A program made the translations under genes and the position numbers. Shown piece after piece: positions 24,873-37,181 of a stretch of 64,000 nt of DNA. The notes beneath the pieces were generated by a model. It ran no database searches. It had not been told where the DNA came from and worked only from the letters and a program-made list of their open reading frames with translations. Each line of letters starts with the position of its first letter. Within the stretch, counting starts at the first letter, position 1. The stretch spans positions 620,001 through 684,000 of the forward strand of contig JAPEHQ010000012.1 in assembly GCA_027405735.1 (NCBI GenBank), read 5' to 3'. The stretch comes from Mucor racemosus (lineage: Eukaryota > Mucoromycota > Mucoromycetes > Mucorales > Mucoraceae).

Positions 24873-25916
24873 TCAAGGTGAATAAGGCGGTGGTGGCAAT
24901 GGTGCTGCTACTGCTGCTACTGCTGATGATGAAGAATTTTGATTTTCTTGTGATGTATTGTTATTATTTTTATTAAAGAGTATTTGTCTTTGTAACTGAT
25001 ATTGTAATTGTTGTTGTTGCATACTTGGTGTTCTACTGTTATCTTGTTGAAAATGTGAATCATAAGCAGGATGAAGCATGTTGATTGAAGGATGCGTACT
25101 GTTGTTGAGCGTTGCTGACGAGGTCGTGGAAGTAGTATTAGTAGTCGTATCAGATGATGAGGAATTAGATCTAATAGCAGTTGCGGTTGTTTTTGGTAAA
25201 ACTGCTGGTTGTTCTTTATCTACATCTTGTTGTTTAGCTAGTTTTCGCTTAAGAAGCTGACGTCTTCTAAGGAAATAAATGCAAACAACCACCACCAAAA
25301 ATAACGCAACTCCAATGACACTGGCAATGATATGAACTGTATTTAATCCTTGTGAAGTAGATTTTTTCTCCTTTTCAATGCAAGTATTATTGGAGCAAGT
25401 TCCGTCGAGACACTGATTATCTGATTCACATACTTCTCCATGAGCAAGTTGCTTTACGCAAATATGAGCTCGATCGCAGTAGAGATTATTTGCACAATTA
25501 CTGTAATATGAATCATAAGCTTCGTTAGGTGGCCATTCTAGACATGTTTCGCTCGTATTTTTCGACAAGTGAGAAGCATCTTTTAGTTTGGGTTGAGGTG
25601 CTGTTATACATGGTTGACCAAGTAGAATTAATGAACCTTGGTATTCTGGTAATGACATGGTATCTTTCAGGACCCATCTTTTGAATGAAAAATCGGAGTT
25701 AGTATAAAGATCATGGTGTGGAGATGTATTTTATGTTTACTTTGTGGTATTTGTTCTCGGTTTACATTGTACATATGAATCTGACACTTGGCATACATCT
25801 CCATTATTAGCACAAGGAAATTTACATTCAATCACAACTAGGCTAGCCTTCACCAAAAGAATGAAGGTTGACAATATCAAAAAAGATGTTGGGATTAAAT
25901 GGTTTTTATACAACAT
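24873..25916 (-). CDS. type I membrane protein with Cys-rich ectodomain, unknown function
   Basis: Two exons on the minus strand, 25916-25741 and 25677-24873, give 326 residues. The chosen ATG opens a good signal peptide (MLYKNHLIPTSFLILSTFILLVKA), which the second exon alone would lack. The ectodomain (about residues 25-165) has spaced cysteines (CKFPCANNGDVC, CLEWPPNE, NCANNLYC, CVKQLAHGEVCESDNQC, GTCSNNTC). This pattern recalls Dickkopf-N/EB-like disulfide modules that sense or bind extracellular ligands. One transmembrane helix follows (IIASVIGVALFLVVVVCIYF) with an RRRQLLKRKL stop-transfer. The cytosolic tail is Ser/Thr/Asn/Gln-rich with poly-Gln and ends PLPPPPYSP, which contains a PPPY motif able to bind WW-domain ubiquitin ligases (Nedd4/Rsp5 type). 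Family function is not known. Confidence 0.75.
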
Positions 25917-27354
25917 TTATAAATACAGATTCAAATCTTTGAGCATTTGATTGCCTTTTCGAATAATAAAAAAAAGGAAAAGAAGAAAGAAAAAAAAGAG
26001 AGAGGGGAGAGGGGAAGAAATGATATAAGTTCAGTAAACAAGCAATTAATTTATTTAAGACTAAAAAAAAAAAAAAATAGAATAATTGATTGGAAACCAA
26101 AGAAATGAAGGAAGGAAAACTGTGCTACAGTAGACCAAATTTTCAACAGTTTTAAACTCCAATTTACCTTTACATCTTGATATTTACTACACCAAAGAGT
26201 TTTGTAGTAATACAATTGTTCTAGTAGATGACTATATCCTTCTATGTCAAAACAAATATTTGATTTGTTAAAAATCAATGCAATGAAATTTCAAATGCAC
26301 TCCACAAAAAAAGAAAAAGAAAAAAAAAAAAAACTAAAAAGTTGTCAAATAAACAAATGCCGATAGTAAAACTGTTTACATGCAAATCAATGGCCGTTAC
26401 TCACTTTTAATAAATCATGTATTTGTAAGAATTTCCAGGGCTTAATCATTGTTTTGAATAGAACCTATACAGACATTTTGAATGCAAAAATTAGCAAATC
26501 ATAGCAAATCCTTCCAAGTTTTATCGACCATCTATAGTCTTCGGGCGAAAAATTATGCAAATGGATCATCTTTATACATATTCTGCAGAAAATTATCAAA
26601 AAACATTACTAAATAAACATCTAATAGCAGTTTTCCATTCAATAAAATCATGAGTCATCTTCCGACCGACATATGAAATATAAACAGAACTTTAAAGCAT
26701 TTTTACTACCTAAATTGAGCTGTTTTTACTAAGATGAAATATAATTTATAATAATATATAAGAATCCAATAATCAGCACACATTTTTTTGTTAGTGCTCT
26801 TAATTTCAAGTTTTGATGATATTATTCATAAATATGTTTAAAGCAGGTCAATTTTTCAGTTCCTAAATTGCGATGTGAGAGGCACCAAGCACTACCAATT
26901 TACAATATTGTTCCCTTTTCACACGTACAGCAATAGCGAGTAATTGATCACAAGCATCTTTATTACTTTATATACCTTATATTTTAATGTGTTTGATTAC
27001 ACAATAATCAAGAAAAAGCTACATTGTAGGTTCCACAATTTGTACATTTTTTTTTTTTTTTTTTTCACGGCAAAACCAAATCTGATGTTTAATTACGACA
27101 GAAGAAGAACCCCCAAAATTTACATTTACATCCCGTGGAAACATTCGAAGAATCTTGAAATAGCTAATGATTGACAGAATTACTCAAATGAGTAACAAAT
27201 GACTAAACTTTACCAGGTCATTTCATACAAATATTCATATGTACAATTTGTTTACATTTAGCTTACAAAGATCCAATTGTGTAACTGATTTATGCACATT
27301 TTATATAAACATAAATGCTTCAAAAAATTATTAAATATTTATTTATTATTTAGA
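25917..27354. other. intergenic region with simple-sequence runs
   Basis: The first 100 bases are purine-rich on the plus strand (GAAAGAAAAAAAAGAGAG type). A runs occur at about 26063-26076 and 26316-26332 and a T run at about 27049-27065. The last 100 bases hold the KGD1 3' end (AATAAATATTTAATAA on the minus strand). No gene seen. Confidence 0.5.
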
Positions 27355-29900
27355 TTACCAAACAGGTACACCAGATTCAACATCTCTGGGTTTTGTTGAT
27401 TGACCGATCAATGCTTTACTCAAGAAGGAATATTCCTCTTGATAATGTTTCTTTTTATTACCAGTAGCTACAGAAGCAGATGGAGGACGACCAGCATAAG
27501 ATGGAGATTTACCAGCATGATGCTGAGTTTCTGAAAGAGCAGTAGTAAGTCTAGGTTGAACATGTTGCCATGATCCCATATTTAAAGGTTCTTCTTGACA
27601 CCAAATGATATCAGCATTAGGATATTTATCAGCGTGTTCCTTGATTTGCTGGAAAGGGAATGGATTCAATTGTTCTACACGAGAAATAGCAACATCATTC
27701 ATTTTGTTTTGTTCACGAGCTTTTAATAAAGCATAATAAACTTGACCAGAACAGAAAATGTGTTTCTTGATTTGTTCAGGAGCAATTAATGTTTCAGGAT
27801 GTGGTTCTGGCAAGTACAATTGGAAATGAGTATTTCCTGTCATTTCAGATAGATTGGAACGAGCCAAAGGATGACGGAGCATAGATTTGGAGAAAGGTAA
27901 AATCAAAGGCTTTCTGAATTCACGGCAGATTTGACGACGCAAAACATGAAAGTATTGAGAAGGTGTTGATGCATATACAACTTGCATATTACAATCTTGA
28001 TGTTGGCGTTTCAATTTGTCTGCTGATGGGAATATGTAGGGATTTTCATCACAAAGTTGCAAATAGCGTTCAATACGAGCAGAAGAATGCTCAGGTCCTT
28101 GGCCATCATAACCATGAGGAAGAGAAAGAACTAAACCAGTACGTTGAAGCCATTTTTGCTCACCAGAAGCCAAGAATTGATCGACAATGACCTGTGCTGT
28201 GTTTGCAAAATCACCAAATTGAGCTTCCCAAACAACAAGAGAATTAGGATTAACAAGTGAATAGCCTAATTCAAATCCTAATACACCATATTCTGATAAA
28301 GATGAGTTTGAGATGGAAAGGAAGCCTTGTTCAGGGCTAATGTCGTTCAATAATGTAGCATGGTTGTCTGATTTTTGATCGTGCAAAACGGCATGACGTT
28401 GAGAAAAGGTACCACGTTCAACATCTTGACCAGAAATACGGATGTGTTTGTTTTCTAATAATAAAGAGCCCCATGCAAGGCCTTCAGCAGTAGACCAATC
28501 AATATCTTTACCGCTATTTATACTCTTTTCACGAGCTTGCAAAATACGATTAATGTTACGGTGAGCTTGGAAATTTTGAGGCAAGGTAGTCATGGCTTTT
28601 CCGACTTGAGACAAGATTTCATTAGACACACCAGTAGGATACTGAGGAAGTACTTCAGTAGCTAATTCCTTGGGTGATTTGAAGCCAGGCCAGCTACTTG
28701 ATAACCATTCTTGAGAGCTAGGTTTATAGGTTTTACTAGCATTGTAACTCTCTTCCAAAATCTCCCATACATTTTTTTTTTCATTATCAATTTGCTCAGA
28801 TGTGAAATCACCTTCAGCCTTGAGTTGCTCTTCGTATTTTTGAGCTACAGGCTTCATTTTACTAATGGCTTGATACATGAGTGGTTGTGTAAACATGGGT
28901 TGATCAGTTTCGTTGTGTCCGTGTTTACGATAACAAACTAAATCAATAACACAATCCTTGTGGAAAGTTTGTCTCCAATCTGCAGCTAATTGCATAACAA
29001 AAGTAACTGCCTCTACATCATCACCATTGACATGGAACACGGGAGCATTGATAGATTTAGCAATATCAGTACAATAAGGAGTGGAGCGACCGTAACGAGG
29101 ATCTGTAGTGAAGCCAATTTGATTATTGACTACAATATGAATGGTACCACCAGTTGAATAAGAGGGTAAATCATAGAAACCCATGGTCTCGTAAACGACG
29201 CCTTGGCCAGCCATAGCAGCATCACCATGCATCAAAATTGACATGGAATGAGCACCACGATTATCTTTATCATAAAATTGAAGTGCTTTGGTTTTACCGA
29301 GCACAACAGGATCCACTGCTTCCAAATGGGATGGGTTGGCTACCAAGGAAAGATGAACACGCTTTCCAGAGGGAGTGGGACGAACGTAATTCATACCCAA
29401 ATGGTATTTTACATCGCCAGAGCCTTCATCTGAAGGTTCAACAGAGCCACTAAATTCACAAAAGATAGATTCATTAGGTTTACGAACCACATTAGACAAG
29501 ACATTTAAACGACCACGATGGGGCATGCCGATAACAATAGATTCTACACCAAGATCAACAGATCTATCAATCTATAGATATATATTGATGAGTATGATTT
29601 ATTCTTTTATTTCTTGTTGCTAACTCACCAATGCCTTCATACCGGGAATGAGACTTTCACCACCTTCAAGACCAAAACGCTTTTCAGAGGGATATTTGGA
29701 AGCAACAAAGCGCTCAAAACTATCAGACCATGTTAAACGATTCAAGATCATTTTCTTTTCATCGTGAGAGTATTTATAAGGCTCAGGTTTCTCAACGCGA
29801 GCACGAATCCAATCGCATTGAGCACGATCAGGAATATGTACATATTCAATACCGATAGAACCACCTAATGATGTAAGGATTAGATTACCAGTTTGCATTA

Positions 29901-29937
<37 letters not shown>

Positions 29938-30621
29938 CCTCCACATTTATAACTTACAATACATCTTTTTGAGATCCTCAATAATTTCACGCAAACTCAA
30001 TTCTTTATTTGTTTGACCCAAAGCAGGAAGAATACCAGGACCCAAAGTAAATTTGCGATCGAGATCTTTATCTGTAAACCCATAATATTGATACGTAAGT
30101 TCAGGAGGATTTGTATTTTCAGTACTAGCATGCTCAATACGCAAAGGATCTAAATTTGCCAAATGATGGCCTCGCACTTGATAGGCTCTAACAAGCAATT
30201 GAATTTTCATATGTTCAATTACTTGTTTACTGGAACCACTCATATTGGCCTGCAAAGTAACACCAGCGGGTAATTCAGGCATACGAGCACTATCGGAGGG
30301 CATGATGGTAGGTGGTGGTGTATAGGCATTACCAGACGGTACACCGTTTGCCATATTTCTAAAATATACTTGCCATGATAAATGAACAGATGAAGGGTCT
30401 TTAAGCCAAGCTTCATACATTTCTTCGATATAATTGGCTGCATTACCATGAAGAAATCCATCATTTACAGAAGGAGGAGGAGTAGTAGCAACATAATGAC
30501 GACGCACTTGCGTATGTTGTTGCAAGGATATCAAGGTAGGACGAATTTGATTTGTTTTTGGTAAGAGTGTTTGTTTAGACACACATTTCGTAACACGAGA
30601 TAGTGCCGATAATCGATACAT
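27355..30621 (-). CDS. KGD1: 2-oxoglutarate dehydrogenase E1 component, mitochondrial
   Basis: Three exons on the minus strand, 30621-29958, 29864-29629 and 29571-27355, give 1038 residues, normal for the family. The first about 45 residues are basic and lack acids ([20 protein letters not shown]...), a matrix-targeting presequence. The N-terminal domain has [17 protein letters not shown], and the exon 1/2 junction restores the family motif YCGSIGIEY. The catalytic core includes [13 protein letters not shown], thiamine diphosphate and Mg binding around [14 protein letters not shown] and the following [16 protein letters not shown]. The C-terminal transketolase-like part has [24 protein letters not shown] and [13 protein letters not shown]. 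It converts 2-oxoglutarate with thiamine diphosphate and passes succinyl groups to the E2 lipoyl domain in the citric acid cycle. The first intron contains an (AT)n microsatellite. Confidence 0.97.
29906..29935. repeat. (AT)n microsatellite in KGD1 intron 1
   Basis: About fifteen AT units lie in the 93-nt intron of KGD1, between the donor GTAAGT and the acceptor CATTAG. It is likely to vary in length between strains. Confidence 0.9.
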
Positions 30622-30640
30622 TTTGTTTATATGAATGAAT

Positions 30641-30664
30641 AAAGAAAGAAAGAAAGAAAGAAAT
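30641..30664. repeat. (GAAA)n microsatellite in the KGD1 leader or promoter
   Basis: Six GAAA units on the plus strand lie 20-40 bases upstream of the KGD1 ATG. As read by the gene this is a CTTT pyrimidine tract, of the kind often seen just before fungal start codons. Confidence 0.8.
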
Positions 30665-33302
30665 AAAGAAAGGAAAGAGAATTGTTTTCTGCTAAATCAT
30701 TCCATGTTTTCATGAATTTGAACAGGGTGACGATTAAAATCCTGTATTTATCGTTATCAAACATGCCTTGAATTCTATTTTCCATTTACCTAGGCTTTTT
30801 GCATAAACGGAGAAAAAAAATGTTGAATTGTATAAATTTGAATTTGGTAGTATAAATGTTACGCTTTTTCTCCAGATATTGCTCGCATTTGTAAAAGGTA
30901 ATTGCTTGTTTAATTCAAGTGTGTAGATATACTTGTGTCATTGCATTTCTCATTACCATTACTCCCCCCCCCCCGTATTTTCATTCTTTGAAACAGAATA
31001 TACAATGGATGTTTCAATTCAAAACTTTTAACCTTGTTTTGTATCTAGGGCGGTCGGCGAAACAGAAATGTTGTTTTCTGTCATTGGCTCTTTTGATCCA
31101 AGTAATTGTAATTCCCAACATCACTAACAATGGGTGTATTGTGTGTATGGAAACTGGGATTATTATTACTATAATCTGTTGCAAATGTAACTATATATAA
31201 ACATTCGAAAAATAGATCTGTATTCAATTAATTTATCAAAAGTAATAGCACATGCATACGACATTCAGGAAAATGTTGGTAATGGACACAAACTTTTTTT
31301 GCTCTGCATATTTGTCCTACAATGATATATATTTGGAAATTAAGTGATACATATTGTAAACTCAATGTTTAATGAATAGTCTGGCTGTTCAAAAGACCTT
31401 TTGTTCCTAAAAATCAAGCTTCTACGCAAATTATTTTTGTTATTTACCATAATTTTGATAAAAAATTACATTGATCAAGTCGAATAAATTCATTTTAAAG
31501 CAAAACAAAAAATTTTAAAATATAATGCGGCACTCTGAATTGACTAGAAAATTGCAAACTAGCCGCTAATCATATCTAGAACTCGTAAATAAATATTTTA
31601 GAGCCAAACTTCAGTCAGAAATCAGCAATTTTGAAGCTAAGATTATGATTGTTTCCGGACATTTTCAGACCTCAAAAGCACACAGAACAATTCCCCAGAA
31701 TTTGTAGTTACTTTCTAATGCATTATCTTGAATTTTTTTGGGTATTGAAAATTGAGCGATTTGGACCCATATTTCCCCTTGCTTCTACAAGGGCCGATTG
31801 ATCAAAATCGCTATTTTTTAAATTTTGACCCCAAAATCGGCATTTTTTTATATGATATAACTTAGTACAAAATGACCGAAATTCTTCAAAAAATCATATA
31901 AAACCATTTATACTTGTGTTAATTATTAAGAATATGTACTTTTGGTCAAAAATCTGTATTTTTTTGTATTCAAAATTACGGAAACTTTTTGGTGTAAACT
32001 TTTCTTACAAATACCACCATTAGATGCGCAATCAAATTCTAAGCAAATAGTAATTATTAATCAACCCATGTTTTATATGTTGATAGTTGAGCAATTTATC
32101 GAAATGTGGCCAAAAAATTTAAAAACATTTTTTTTTTTTTATAGGGAAATAAAAGCTTTATTTCATTATTTAAAGTCCTATAACTGTACGCCATGGCGAA
32201 GTGAGAGATAAGACTGGATATAAGAGTTCGGGTTCGGAGTTTAAGTAAGAGTTCAGGAGACTAAGTGTATTGGGATACGGATAGTATGGAGCAAGGTTCA
32301 GAAGTGAGAAAGTTATAACTGGGATCATTGTTGTTGGGACTGGTGTGTAGGTTCTTGGGCAGGGAAAAGTAAGTACTAAGAGTCTGGGAAGAAAGTAGAG
32401 ATCTAAATGTGGTTTCAGGGGAAGGGTTGTGGCAGAACTAGATGAAAAGGCTTTGAGAATGGAAAAAGTGAAAAAAATACTGTTAAGTGCAAATTTGATT
32501 GATATAATAGCGAGCTAACAGGGCTACCAGGGCACCACTCCTGGAGTATATCACTGCGGCCTATGGGTCACTCACGCCCATTTACAACACGGCACCAAAT
32601 AAGAAAAAAAAACAGTTTCAGAACAACAATTGCCAAACATAAGGAACACATAGGCGGTTGGAAGGAGGGCATAGGATCAGCAAATTGGGGACGCGTCAGT
32701 TTGGGGCATAAGGTCAAGGAACGGTGTTGACCCTTCTACGGTTGACGAGATCGTATTGAAGAACAATTCCACCTACTGAACCACACGCCAGAGGAGTAGA
32801 CGGAAGAAAGGTGAAAAAAAAAAAAAAAAAAATTTAAAAACAGGAAAAATCATGATTTCTCGATCGAAAATTTCGTCGGCATTTGAATGGAAACATCACT
32901 GTGTGTAATTATATGCAAAACTCATTAAAGGTCAAAAAAATAATATTAATAAAGCATAGTTAAAGCATTTTACAGTTGCATTTTATATAAAAGACCAGTT
33001 CTGTTACCTTAGTTCTATTGAAATTTTGTTATTTCAACCAAAAAACACCTAAATTCACGAAAAAAAAGATGCATGAACCAGCGGCAAATGAAATTTTGAA
33101 AATTCAGGAACGGAAAAATCAAGCACAAAAAAAAAAAGATTTTTATCGACATTTGAAGAAAGATATGGATACATTTAGTATCTGAAATGATAAAACATAT
33201 GTTTCTACATCTTGTTTATTTATTTATTTTTTTAAAAAAAAGGCAGGTGCATATAGAAAGGTATATAAAGAAGATATTTTTATCTGGATACAACTAAATC
33301 TA
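30665..33302. other. 2.6-kb intergenic region, includes a compositionally odd block
   Basis: No gene recognised. 30700-32170 is AT-rich with motif-free short frames. From about 32180 to 32800 the plus strand becomes noticeably richer in G and C, without long open frames, and includes a C/G-rich stretch at 32520-32600 (GGGCTACCAGGGCACCACTC and GGCCTATGGGTCACTCACGC). This may be a remnant of inserted DNA or a decayed gene. AT-rich sequence resumes at about 32810 after an A run. Confidence 0.5.
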
Positions 33303-35121
33303 TTAGTTGCTGTTGTTGATATTATTATTATGATTTTCTGATCTACTAAAAGTAACAACTAAACCAGACATTGAAGATCCAGAAGAATCATTTCTATCGA
33401 TTTGAAAAGGATGATGTTGATATATATGATTTGGCAATGGCGGCTCCAAATCTTCGTTATCCGAATTATTCAATGAATGAAACGATGCTGGTTTCCAACC
33501 GTTGTTTGGTTGGTGATGATGCTGCTTTTCTTCGTGATGTATAGTAGTTGTTGTATTTATAGTTGATGTTGTATTAGTAGGAGAAGGGTGGATATCGGAA
33601 GAAGATGGTATAGATGATGTTGTTGAGCTTTTGCGAGAAAAACTATGAGTTAAACTTGATATAGAAGAAGATATACGTCGAATCGATTTTTTTAATCTAT
33701 CCATGATGGTCACAGCACGATTTACTTCTTCATCTGTTACTTCTACTGGTTTATATAGAGTGGGATCTGCCTCTTGCCACCAAATGGTTGGATCCTCAAG
33801 ATCTTCAATAACCCAGGGGTGGTGTTTCACTTGTTCTAATGTTATTCTATCTTGTGGATCTTTTGCTAATAACTTTTCTAGTAAATCTACGAGGCTGTCA
33901 GGCGTTTCTTGTGGGAATTCAAGGGATGCAGTGGGAATAATATCAAATAATTCAAATTCTGTTGAGGCTGTAAACGGACATTGACCATAAAGCAAGCAGT
34001 AAAGGGTCACACCTAGGGCCCAAACATCAATTGCTTTTGTAATGTGTCTATCATCATGGTGATTATTTTCTAATGAACTGCAGAGTTCTGGGGCAAAAAA
34101 AGCTGGTGTTCCGGCTGTTTCTGCTAATTCTCTATCAATTTCATCATCATATTGGTTCTTTGATCCAGCTAAATGTTGATTAAAATAAGATACACCAAAA
34201 TCTGAGATTTTCACAATGCCATCATGTGTTAATAATAAATTTGCAGGTTTGATATCACGATGAATAATCCCTTGATAGTGAACTAATTATACGTCAATTA
34301 TTCGATTGTATTCTTCCTTTGCTCTTTTTTTTTTTTTTTTTTTTTTTGAAAAAATGCTTACGATAATCTAAACCACTCACAACATCTCTAAATATACTGC
34401 GTGCTTCATCCATTGTTAATACGGGCGTGTTGCTTTCATCATCTTCTCTCCAGATTATTTCACCACCATCCATATATTCTAACGCTAAATAATTGTTTTT
34501 AATAAATTTGATAAGATCGAAATCCATGCAAAGTTACCTAAATAGATTTTTCTGCTTGCAGGATCATCAATCACTTCTCTTAATCGGACCACATGTGGAT
34601 GAGCACATTTCTTTAAAATTGCAATTTCTCTTCTAATCTTCTGTTCGCTTTCGATATATGAATCATCTCCATGTTTCGCTCTTAATGCGCTGTATCCTAA
34701 TTGTCTTCTTCTTGACTGTTTATCGACGATTTTAATTGCCTAAATAAAAAGAGAAGAAGAAAAAGAAGTTAGGGAGCTTTGATAGAAATAAGGAGTAAAA
34801 AAAAAGAGAGAGAGAGAGAGAGAAAGAAAGAAGAAAACTTACAACAAGCTCTCCTGTGTCAAGGTCTTCAGCTAATTTAACTTTACCGTGCATTCCTCTT
34901 CCAATCTCTTTTATTATCATAAAGTTATTAATAATTTTATTTCCAGTTTCTGGGTCATATTCTTTATTTATGGTATTCGTTGTTAATACGGGTGACACAG
35001 ATGGATGGTCCTCGGCTGGTTTGAAAAATGATAATCTTCTAAATGAACGTTTCTTTGATGTTGGTTCTGTACTTTTCCAAGGTGTTAAATTATGACCAAC
35101 ATGATGATTTGGGTCTTCCAT
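33303..35121 (-). CDS. CaMKK/Ssp1-class serine/threonine kinase (SNF1/AMPK-activating)
   Basis: Four exons on the minus strand, 35121-34843, 34739-34538, 34484-34362 and 34282-33303, give 527 residues. The kinase domain spans about residues 67-345. It has a Gly loop IGRGMHGKVKL, the VAIK lysine at the exon 1/2 join, KIRREIAILKKCAHPHVV, the hinge IYLALEYMDGGEI, FRDVVSGLDYLHYQGII, HRDIKPANLLL, DFGVSYF and AGTPAFFAPELC. The GxHGKVKL loop, GTPAFFAPE and inserted acidic stretch are hallmarks of the fungal group containing S. pombe Ssp1, budding yeast Sak1/Elm1/Tos3 and Aspergillus CmkC, relatives of animal CaMKK. Known role: phosphorylating the activation loop of Snf1/AMPK under energy or calcium stress. 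The C-terminal tail is Ser/Thr/His/Asn-rich and disordered. Calmodulin binding is not evident from sequence alone. Confidence 0.88.
34805..34827. repeat. (GA)n tract in kinase intron 1
   Basis: A GA dinucleotide run within the purine-rich (plus strand) first intron of the CaMKK-like kinase. A second GA run lies at about 35153-35166 upstream of its ATG. Confidence 0.8.
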
Positions 35122-35491
35122 TCTGACTAGTTCAAAATGAAAAAGTAAGAAAGAGAGAGAGAGAGAGGAAAAGCAAAAGAAAAGAGAGCAGAAAGGAAAA
35201 AAGGAAAAGAGAAAACTTTTCTTCTTTCATAATTAGGACAATATTGCGGTTATTTAATTGTAGCATATTATTATTGCTGCAAATACACAAAAAAGCTAAG
35301 CTGGTTGAAAATCATTGATTGAAATAGAAACTGCTTTATATTTAACTTGTTTTCCGCCTTTTTTCCTCTTACTTTTTTTTTTTTTTTTTTTTTTTTTGTT
35401 CATATATATCTTACTTTTTTCATCTTTTCTCAATTGCATTTTTTCTTTGCGTTTCAAATACAACATAATATCCTTAATACTTTAAACGGCA
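35122..35491. promoter_or_regulatory. divergent promoter region, kinase (minus) and PA-TM-RING gene (plus)
   Basis: The two genes start 370 bases apart on opposite strands. The left part is GA-rich and the right part holds a T run at about 35380-35397. No clear TATA box on either side. Shared regulation is possible but not shown. Confidence 0.5.
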
Positions 35492-36771
35492 ATGAGATCA
35501 AATCCCCTTTGGTTAATATTCATTTTTTATTACATCTCCTGTGTCTATGCATCAACACATGTCACAGTAAGATAAAAACACAATGTGAAATTCAAACTTG
35601 AAATTTCTTATACAATACCTTCTCAATTAATTAGATTTCAAATGAAACATTTGAAGATAGAAGTGCAGCATTTGGTCCAAGACTCTCCTCCAATGGCAAA
35701 ATCGGCTTTATGGTTGAGCCAAGTCAAGATCCAACCGGTTGTAGCATAGTTGAACCACCTTGTTCAGATTGGATTGCATTGGTGAAAAGAGGCGGATGTT
35801 CATTTATTACAAAAGTTCGACTTATGCAAAAAAGTGGAGCTGTTGCTGTTGTAGTTGGTGATTCAGAACATCCAGGTTGGATCACCATGTATGCACCAGG
35901 TAAAGAATACCAAAAGGGCTTATTATTATTCTTATTTTAAATCTGGCAACTAAGCTTTTTCTCATTTGTGTTACATGTAGGTGATACATCCGACGTTACA
36001 ATTCCCAGTGTATTTTTGGCAATGAAGGAATACAATAAAATACTACATTTATCAAAGTTATTAGATACACCCATGATGGCAATTTTACAATATGATGATA
36101 TTGTCACTTGGTAAGTAAATTTTTTTAAGAGATAAAAAAAAAAAAAAAAAAAAATAGGGGTACAAAGCAAAACAAAACAAAAAAAAGGGGGGGGGAAGAG
36201 GGGGGATACACACATTTGTTGTTGTTTTGGGTGTGTGTTTATATGTTTCTCTTTTTTTGTTTGCTAATCAGCTCATGTATTTATTTAGGCCATTGATTGA
36301 TATTTTGATCATTATAGTTGTATCTCCTTGTATCATGTTATTTTTTATTTGCATTTCCTGGAAGATTAGGCAAGGAGTTCAACGTAGAAGAGAATTGGCG
36401 CCAGTTTCGGTTGTTTCGAAATTAACTGTCAAAATTTTTAAATTGAATGAAAAAGACGAAGAACCTGACAGTTGCGCTATTTGTTTGGAAGATTATCAAA
36501 GCGGTAATGAACTGAGATTATTGCCATGTAATCATCAATTTCACACAGCGTGCGTTGACGCATGGCTAACCACACAAAAGAAATTGGTACGTATTTGTTG
36601 ATGCTGAAATTCATGTAATAGTTGCATCAGCAGTAAAAATAACTCTATATTTGTAAATAGTGCCCAATCTGTAAGCGAGATATAACATGCAACAACAGTG
36701 ATTATACAAACAAGAAGGATGAGGTCACCCCATTATTATTATCATCAGATGCTGCTGATAACATGGTTTAA
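35492..36771 (+). CDS. PA-TM-RING E3 ubiquitin ligase (RNF13/RMR-like)
   Basis: Five exons, 35492-35566, 35635-35899, 35981-36110, 36289-36586 and 36661-36771, give 292 residues. The start was chosen because it opens a signal peptide (MRSNPLWLIFIFYYISCVYA) and joins in frame to the next exon. A protease-associated domain follows (about residues 45-150: CSDWIALVKRGGCSFITKV, AVAVVVGDSEH and VTIPSVFLAM). A transmembrane helix covers about 158-181. A RING-H2 finger covers 219-260 with CAIC, PCNHQFHTAC and CPIC, all eight ligands present (C3H2C3). The last finger cysteines lie on exon 5, past a GTACGT...TAG intron. This is the layout of RNF13/GRAIL and plant RMR proteins, which sit in endosome, vacuole or secretory membranes, with the PA domain in the lumen and the RING in the cytosol. 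The substrate is unknown. Confidence 0.88.
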
Positions 36772-37181
36772 ATAGTTGTAATTATCTAATTTTGTACATA
36801 TATCATAATACCACACATACAATATATATATCATGATAAAATGTACTTGTACTTTATTATTCACAAATAAAAATCTTACATACATTACAAAATCAAGTTG
36901 AATTTGACAGCATGGTGGGACGTAAATATAACAATCAATAGGAGAGTAATCCCTGTACCTGAAAAAAAAAACCAAAAATCTTGGTTGCTACGCAACAAGG
37001 AATAATTCAATTTTAGCGACCATCCAATACAACTCCCTTTTCATTAATGAAGGGGATTAGTATTAATGCTGCTGCTTTAATAATACATGTAGATAATCAG
37101 CCTTGATATGAATGTGTATATATCCCTTGAATTCTCTTTTTCTTTTATTTATTCTTCTCTTTTTCTCTCTAAATTTCAACA
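36772..37181. other. intergenic spacer with promoter of the 501-aa gene
   Basis: The left half holds the 3' region of the RING gene. The right half ends in a long pyrimidine tract (TTCTCTTTTTCTTTTATTTATTCTTCTC region, 37130-37170) just before ATG 37182, with a TATA-like GTATATATC at about 37118. Confidence 0.5.

Noticed and set aside
27963..29453. Plus-strand frames of 60-76 codons within KGD1
   Set aside because: Antisense shadows of a clearly conserved enzyme.
35347..35601. 84-codon frame starting before the PA-TM-RING gene
   Set aside because: Translates the poly-T promoter tract into poly-Phe. The ATG at 35492 in another frame gives a proper signal peptide and joins the next exon.
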